Part shown: piece by piece, positions 14,657-18,685 of the stretch
Position numbering within the stretch: the stretch's first letter is position 1
Layout: every line of letters starts with the position of its first letter
DNA from: an uncultured Parabacteroides sp.
GTDB lineage: Bacteria; Bacteroidota; Bacteroidia; Bacteroidales; Tannerellaceae
Length of the DNA: 18,685 nucleotides
Assembly (NCBI GenBank): GCA_900541965.1
Contig: UQLN01000073.1
Coordinates: forward strand, 1 to 18,685
Reading direction: 5' to 3'
The notes under the pieces: generated by a model
Database searches by the model: none
What the model was told of the DNA's origin: nothing
What the model saw: the letters and a program-made list of their open reading frames with translations, nothing else
Position numbers and translations under genes: made by a program

Positions 14657-15686
14657 ATTCATTGATAAATTTTTGTTCCAGATCATAATAAGCAGCATAT
14701 TCACCCAATATAGGGTTATTTGTTATTTGCATCAAAGTATCACCATCTTCCACTATTATTCTTTCATCTTCTTTGTTCAGGCTGAAAAATTTCACAGATG
14801 CATTTGTATCATCTTTGTATTCTGAATATAAAGATAAGGTATGCGTTAATAGATAATCATGAGTTGCAATAAATATCTGTAGTCCACATTTTTGAAGCGT
14901 AAGAATAAATTGTGCAACAATCTTAATCAAAGCCGGATTTAAATTAGACTCAGGCTCATCCCAAAAAAGTATAGTATGTTCATTTATCTCTCCATTCAAA
15001 ATAAGATATAGTATAGATGCCAATTTACGCAATCCCTCTGCTACCAGATGAGCTTCCATATTCACATTTTCTGTTTGTACATAGAAACGCCCATTTATTT
15101 GTAGAACTTTAAAATTTAATTCTTTTTCCAATAATTCTATGGCAAGTTTCAATGGATTATCATCATTTCCCTTTAGAACAGGAAGCGATAAAGAATGCGC
15201 CAGCTTTATATATGTCTGATCAAATGAAATTTCCCGTTTACTCGTTAAGCCAATAAATCCCTCAAAAAGCGAAAACATTTCTCTTGGCGGTATATAAACG
15301 AACGATTTTTCTTCCCATTTATCATCCTGTTCTAATTTGACAGTTGTTTTCGATGTTGATGCAAAACTATAAGCAAGACACTTATTGTCAACGGCAACCT
15401 GTATATTAGCCCTGCTCAATGCAGCATTCTTATTAACTAAATTACCCAAAGTATCCGGCTTAAAATAAGACAGCAACTCTTCTGCAAGAACATATTCCAA
15501 TTGTTCTTTAGATGTTGATTGCTTAATTGAAAAATCGTGTCTTGCCTGTATGGTCGCAGCCAAACATTTCAAAATATGAGTTTTACCTGTACCATTTTTA
15601 CCTATAAAAACATTCACCCCTCTTCCAAATTGAAGAAAGTTCTCTATAAAGTTCGTGAAATTATTTAACGATATACTATCAATCAT
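14649..15686 (-). CDS. AAA ATPase of ABC/OLD-like type (AAA_21/AAA_15), putative defence ATPase
   Basis: This 345-residue cytosolic ATPase begins MIDSISLNNFTNF, the usual strand-loop start of RecF/OLD-like ATPases. Walker A is GKNGTGKT (residues 29-36), the ABC-type signature is AEGLRKLASI (216-225), Walker B is TILFWDEPESNLNP (238-251) and the switch His lies in IFIATHDYLL (His276). Nothing in the core is missing. No transmembrane segment or nuclease domain is present, so a partner should supply the effector. The next reading frame overlaps its stop by 8 bp and looks like a damaged nuclease gene, which suggests a former two-gene anti-phage module. The gene is AT-rich like the exopolysaccharide genes to its right. 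A palindrome (15705-15720) lies 18 bp upstream of the start. Confidence 0.85.
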   Translation of the reverse strand: MIDSISLNNFTNFIENFLQFGRGVNVFIGKNGTGKTHILKCLAATIQARHDFSIKQSTSKEQLEYVLAEELLSYFKPDTLGNLVNKNAALSRANIQVAVDNKCLAYSFASTSKTTVKLEQDDKWEEKSFVYIPPREMFSLFEGFIGLTSKREISFDQTYIKLAHSLSLPVLKGNDDNPLKLAIELLEKELNFKVLQINGRFYVQTENVNMEAHLVAEGLRKLASILYLILNGEINEHTILFWDEPESNLNPALIKIVAQFILTLQKCGLQIFIATHDYLLTHTLSLYSEYKDDTNASVKFFSLNKEDERIIVEDGDTLMQITNNPILGEYAAYYDLEQKFINEYE

Positions 15687-15704
15687 TTTGCTTATTCATT
15701 TATC

Positions 15705-15720
15705 TTCCTTTACAAAGGAA
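15705..15720. promoter_or_regulatory. 16-bp palindrome upstream of the ATPase gene
   Basis: TTCCTTTACAAAGGAA is a perfect 7-bp inverted repeat around AC. It lies 19-34 bp upstream of the ATPase start, where an operator would sit. The two-base centre is too small for a stable RNA loop, which favours protein binding. No -7 box is recognised near it. Confidence 0.3.
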
Positions 15721-15778
15721 CTTTAAAACAGGAATATAGACAAGCTCTATTTCTAATAAAAGTTTCGCATCGCTCTCT

Positions 15779-15830
15779 AAAAACAAAAACGGCCAGATTA
15801 GCTTCATTGTTAATGAAGGCCATCTGACCG
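15779..15830 (-). terminator. Rho-independent terminator of the polysaccharide export operon
   Basis: On the minus strand the arms 15830-15812 and 15808-15790 pair through CGG, CAGAT and CTTCATT with one mismatch and a 3-base internal loop, around a 3-base loop. They run directly into TTTTTGTTTTT. It lies 55 bp after the stop of the Wzz-type gene. Confidence 0.8.
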
Positions 15831-15884
15831 CTAAATGCTATAATTTATTGAGAAGGAATAAAAAAAGAAAAGGGAAGTTCAGGT

Positions 15885-16994
15885 TTATGAACCTGAAATA
15901 TCTATATTCTCTTCTTTTTTCACTATAAAGAAATCCTTAATTAATACGTATCCACAACCACCAAAAATCGCTAAAAATACACAAGCCACTAAAATCAAAG
16001 GCTTATTGGGTGATGCAGCTCTTAATGGTACCATTGGCGGTTCAATGAGGGTATAAACAGGTGTTTCCTCTTGTACTCGGAGCTTATCTTGTTCTAATTT
16101 TTGAGCAAGTGAATTATAAACATTAAAAGTTAATGTCATCTCATTTTTCAAACGCTCCTGTTCCGTACGATAATTAGCAGAAATTATATTTTTATTAGAA
16201 TCCTCAAATGTAGCATAAGCCTTTTGAGCTTTATAATAAGCCTCCTGAGCCTCACCGTAAACTTTTTCCGTATATTCCATATCTTGCTTTACTTTATGTA
16301 TACGGTAATTAGTCATATATTTCTGCAAATTCTCTAAAACGACCTGCGCTACATTTGCAGAGATCAAAGGATCTTGCATTCGAACTGAGATCTCCAATGT
16401 TGGTGTTTTCTTATCCACCTGTATTAAAATACGACTTCGTAAAGCATTGACTACACCAGACTGAGCAGGAGTTAGATTAAAAGGATCTATATTAGTATCA
16501 ATCATATCTGATGTATCTGAAAACAATCCTTTTACCCATCCTATAACCATAAAAGGTGCATTCATGATATATCCCCACCATGCTCCCCGTTGATGTTCTG
16601 AAATATAATCATACAATAACATAGAATCTTTTTCTTTTTGTGTCACCACACGCATAGGAAATAGTTCGATTAAAAACGGAGTACTTTTAATTACTTCTGG
16701 ATACAAATCAGGAGAGATAGCATCACTACCTGTTCCTTGTTTTAAATTAATTCCAGCCATTGCAGCCAATCCCCCTAAAGCACCCGCACTTTTTGAAAGA
16801 TCAGAGTTCTCCGGTGCAAATTTCACTTTAGTTTCATATTCTTTAGGCATACTAAAGCCTATGATTAAACCAACAAAAACAGAAATAACACAACACTTAA
16901 GTAAAAAAACACGTTTATTCCATAATAAAGAACCTAGTTCCACTAAATCTATTTCTTTTTCAGAATTTGATTCTTTTATTTGTTTTATATCCAT
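15885..16994 (-). CDS. Wzz-type polysaccharide co-polymerase (chain length determinant)
   Basis: This 369-residue inner-membrane protein has the Wzz/PCP layout: a cytosolic N-terminus with EIDLVELGSLLWNKR (residues 14-28), a first membrane span at about 29-49, a long periplasmic part rich in coiled-coil helices (about 235-310), a GNVR-like end with IEPPMVPLRAASPNKP (317-332) and a second span at about 332-352. There is no C-terminal tyrosine kinase domain, so a kinase, if used, is separate. PCP proteins set chain length and couple polymerisation to the outer-membrane exporter. The gene starts 6 bp after the stop of the SLBB export gene and is the last one before the terminator, so the pair works together in capsule or exopolysaccharide export. 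Confidence 0.92.
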   Translation of the reverse strand: MDIKQIKESNSEKEIDLVELGSLLWNKRVFLLKCCVISVFVGLIIGFSMPKEYETKVKFAPENSDLSKSAGALGGLAAMAGINLKQGTGSDAISPDLYPEVIKSTPFLIELFPMRVVTQKEKDSMLLYDYISEHQRGAWWGYIMNAPFMVIGWVKGLFSDTSDMIDTNIDPFNLTPAQSGVVNALRSRILIQVDKKTPTLEISVRMQDPLISANVAQVVLENLQKYMTNYRIHKVKQDMEYTEKVYGEAQEAYYKAQKAYATFEDSNKNIISANYRTEQERLKNEMTLTFNVYNSLAQKLEQDKLRVQEETPVYTLIEPPMVPLRAASPNKPLILVACVFLAIFGGCGYVLIKDFFIVKKEENIDISGS

Positions 16995-17000
16995 AATCCA

Positions 17001-18685
17001 CTATTTTAAAGTATTGAGAATAGATGTAATCATCGCCGCCATTGATGTTGTAGAGTTAGCAATACCTATTATTTCAGGTAAACTCATTCTACGGTCACGC
17101 GCAGTCTTTGCTGGTACCAATATTTCACATCCGGGTTCTATCTTCGGATATTTTTTAAAGAAAATAAATGTCCGTTTAGTCGTTTGCACTTTACCATTCA
17201 TATAAACAACAATCGGATACTTACGAGCTATATCCTGATATCCACCTGCTTGCATAATATATTCTTTAACAGAAACTCCTTTATTATAAGTAATACTATT
17301 TTCATACATAACAGCACCACTAATATTAACCGTACTTTGCTGCTGGGGAATAAACAATTTATCACCATCTCTTAAAATCACATCATCTGCACTACCTGGA
17401 TTTGCCAAAGCCTTCACTAAATCAATACCTACAGGATATTCTTTAATATTCAAATTCATACCTTCCATCGCTTCTGCGCTACCCTTATTCTGGCTCATCT
17501 TAAGAAGGGTCTCCACTCTTCTTTTTTCATCTTCTGTCAATGTGCGTTTTAAACTGGCACCTTTCACATAAGCCCCAGCTTTTATACCCCCGGCTTTTGC
17601 TACCAAATCGCTTAAACGCAAATTTTTCTTAGATAAGACATAATCTCCCTGAAACATAATCTCACCTCCAACCTTCACGACCTGTTGAGCTTCATATCCG
17701 GGAGAAAAACGAACAAATACTTCATCAAACGGTTCTAAAGTAAACACCGTATCGCCTGACAACACCTGCAAGCCATCAGTCAAAGTAAAATTAAACTGTT
17801 TTGCTATTTGTTCTGAATTATTCATCGTATCCGGATCCTTCATTCTACGTGCAACTTCCACATTAACAGTAGCTGCAGCTTCTTTGAGTCCACCAGCAAG
17901 AACAATAGCATCTTCCACAGTCATATTATGATGATAAGGGAGTAGTGTATCCCCCAGATTCACAGCCCCACAAACTTTAATTGTATAAGGCTCACGCAAA
18001 TCAAAAATAGATGGGAAATGTACCCTATCTTCTTTTTGCAATTCTATATCTTCACTAGTCCCATTTAAAATACCACGGACATCGATAGCTAATATGGTTG
18101 TTGTAAAATCAGGGTTTAAACGAGTCAATTGGGCTCTTCCTGTAAACTCATCCCCCTTCAAACCACCAGCCTGAGTAACCAACTGTTTAACAGTATGTAA
18201 ATTAGAACTTAATTCATATTCTCCCGGACGCCATACAGAACCAGTCACAACCAATCTATTTTCATAAAACGGAATTACCGAATCCACGCTTAACGTATCT
18301 CCATCCTGCATAATAAAAGAAGAAAAATCATTTTCCGTCACTGTTGCTATTTGATAACGACGTCCAAATTTTCTCTTTATCTGTACATCCTGCGTATACG
18401 CATCTCCAGTAAAACCACCAGCCATCTTAAGAAGTTCCTTCAAAGTCTCCCCTTTCTTCATTTCAAAGATACGATTACGTTTTACCTTACCTTTAGCGGC
18501 AACCAGTCCTTCGTATGGGCCAACAATAATCATATCATTTTCTTCCAGTCGAATATTATTATCCGTTTTACCATGTAATAAAAAGTCATACACATCTAAA
18601 TTAGCAACTTCTTTACTATTACGAAAAACCTTTATGGAACGTAAAGAACCAATATCATTAACACCTCCTGCAGCATACAAAGCAT
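17001..18685 (-). CDS. Multi-SLBB polysaccharide export protein (Wza-like), N-terminus cut by window edge
   Basis: The frame is open through the right edge, so the signal peptide and the N-terminal export domain lie outside the window. The visible 561 or so residues contain six SLBB-type modules, each marked by an AGG turn: AAGGV, MAGGF, QAGGL, LAGGL, KAGGI and QAGGY, each after a beta strand such as VVTGSVWRPGEYEL or VNISGAVMYENSIT. Repeated SLBB modules are usual in the long Bacteroidetes form of the outer-membrane exporter, against two in E. coli Wza. The C-terminus ends in a hydrophobic stretch (IIGIANSTTSMAAMITSIL), a possible membrane anchor. The protein should form the outer-membrane channel working with the PCP encoded 6 bp downstream. 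Confidence 0.92.
   Translation of the reverse strand, partial: ALYAAGGVNDIGSLRSIKVFRNSKEVANLDVYDFLLHGKTDNNIRLEENDMIIVGPYEGLVAAKGKVKRNRIFEMKKGETLKELLKMAGGFTGDAYTQDVQIKRKFGRRYQIATVTENDFSSFIMQDGDTLSVDSVIPFYENRLVVTGSVWRPGEYELSSNLHTVKQLVTQAGGLKGDEFTGRAQLTRLNPDFTTTILAIDVRGILNGTSEDIELQKEDRVHFPSIFDLREPYTIKVCGAVNLGDTLLPYHHNMTVEDAIVLAGGLKEAAATVNVEVARRMKDPDTMNNSEQIAKQFNFTLTDGLQVLSGDTVFTLEPFDEVFVRFSPGYEAQQVVKVGGEIMFQGDYVLSKKNLRLSDLVAKAGGIKAGAYVKGASLKRTLTEDEKRRVETLLKMSQNKGSAEAMEGMNLNIKEYPVGIDLVKALANPGSADDVILRDGDKLFIPQQQSTVNISGAVMYENSITYNKGVSVKEYIMQAGGYQDIARKYPIVVYMNGKVQTTKRTFIFFKKYPKIEPGCEILVPAKTARDRRMSLPEIIGIANSTTSMAAMITSILNTLK

Noticed and set aside
1..18685. CRISPR array or insertion sequence
   Set aside because: No evenly spaced direct repeats of CRISPR size, no transposase gene and no terminal inverted repeats with target duplications were seen; the repeats around the VirE gene are too short and irregular.

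Overview
The window looks like chromosomal DNA of a Bacteroidales gut bacterium, with Parabacteroides or Bacteroides most likely. The reasons are the Bacteroidetes-type -7 promoter boxes (TAnnTTTG), lipoproteins with a Lys-Asp-Asp tail after the lipidated Cys, a FISUMP-domain lipoprotein, a VirE/DUF3874 protein, a Ser-type sulfatase and a multi-SLBB exopolysaccharide export protein. The species cannot be fixed by eye.

Layout, left to right. (1) 1-1556, minus: the N-terminal 518 residues of a surface lipoprotein with two InlB-type repeats and a FISUMP domain. Its upstream side is a 690-bp very AT-rich gap holding two copies of a 15-bp quasi-palindrome, a near-consensus plus-strand promoter and a terminator hairpin; the last two could bound a roughly 155-nt small RNA. 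(2) 2247-3280: a small winged-helix protein (minus) opposite a compact pair, a YjdJ-type acetyltransferase and a YjdI-type Fe-S protein (plus). (3) 3392-4285: an EamA/DMT permease whose promoter box abuts the preceding terminator. (4) 10449 down to 4278, minus: a four-gene run of sulfatase, two tandem paralogous M3 (Dcp-like) lipoprotein peptidases, and an alkyltransferase-like DNA repair protein with Ala in place of the catalytic Cys. (5) 10599-11561, plus: a FabK/nitronate-monooxygenase-type flavoprotein. (6) 11586-14313: a VirE-type primase/ATPase gene flanked on both sides by hairpins and repeats built from an 11-nt word close to CCCTGAAAGAT. (7) 15686 down to 14314, minus: an ABC-type AAA ATPase followed, with overlapping ends, by the decayed remains of a partner gene that looks like a PD-(D/E)XK nuclease with its middle missing. 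This resembles a broken two-gene defence module. (8) 18685 down to 15885, minus: the end of an exopolysaccharide export operon, a six-module SLBB outer-membrane export protein and a Wzz-type chain-length protein, closed by a strong terminator.

How the parts work together. The sulfatase and two periplasmic peptidases suggest scavenging of host glycan sulfate and peptides, but the repair protein at the operon end is unrelated in function. The right-hand third is clearly more AT-rich than the peptidase and VirE genes, as expected for an exchangeable capsule region with acquired accessory genes next to it. The candidates most worth attention are the broken ATPase/nuclease pair, the repeat-flanked VirE locus, and the paired palindromes with a possible small RNA.
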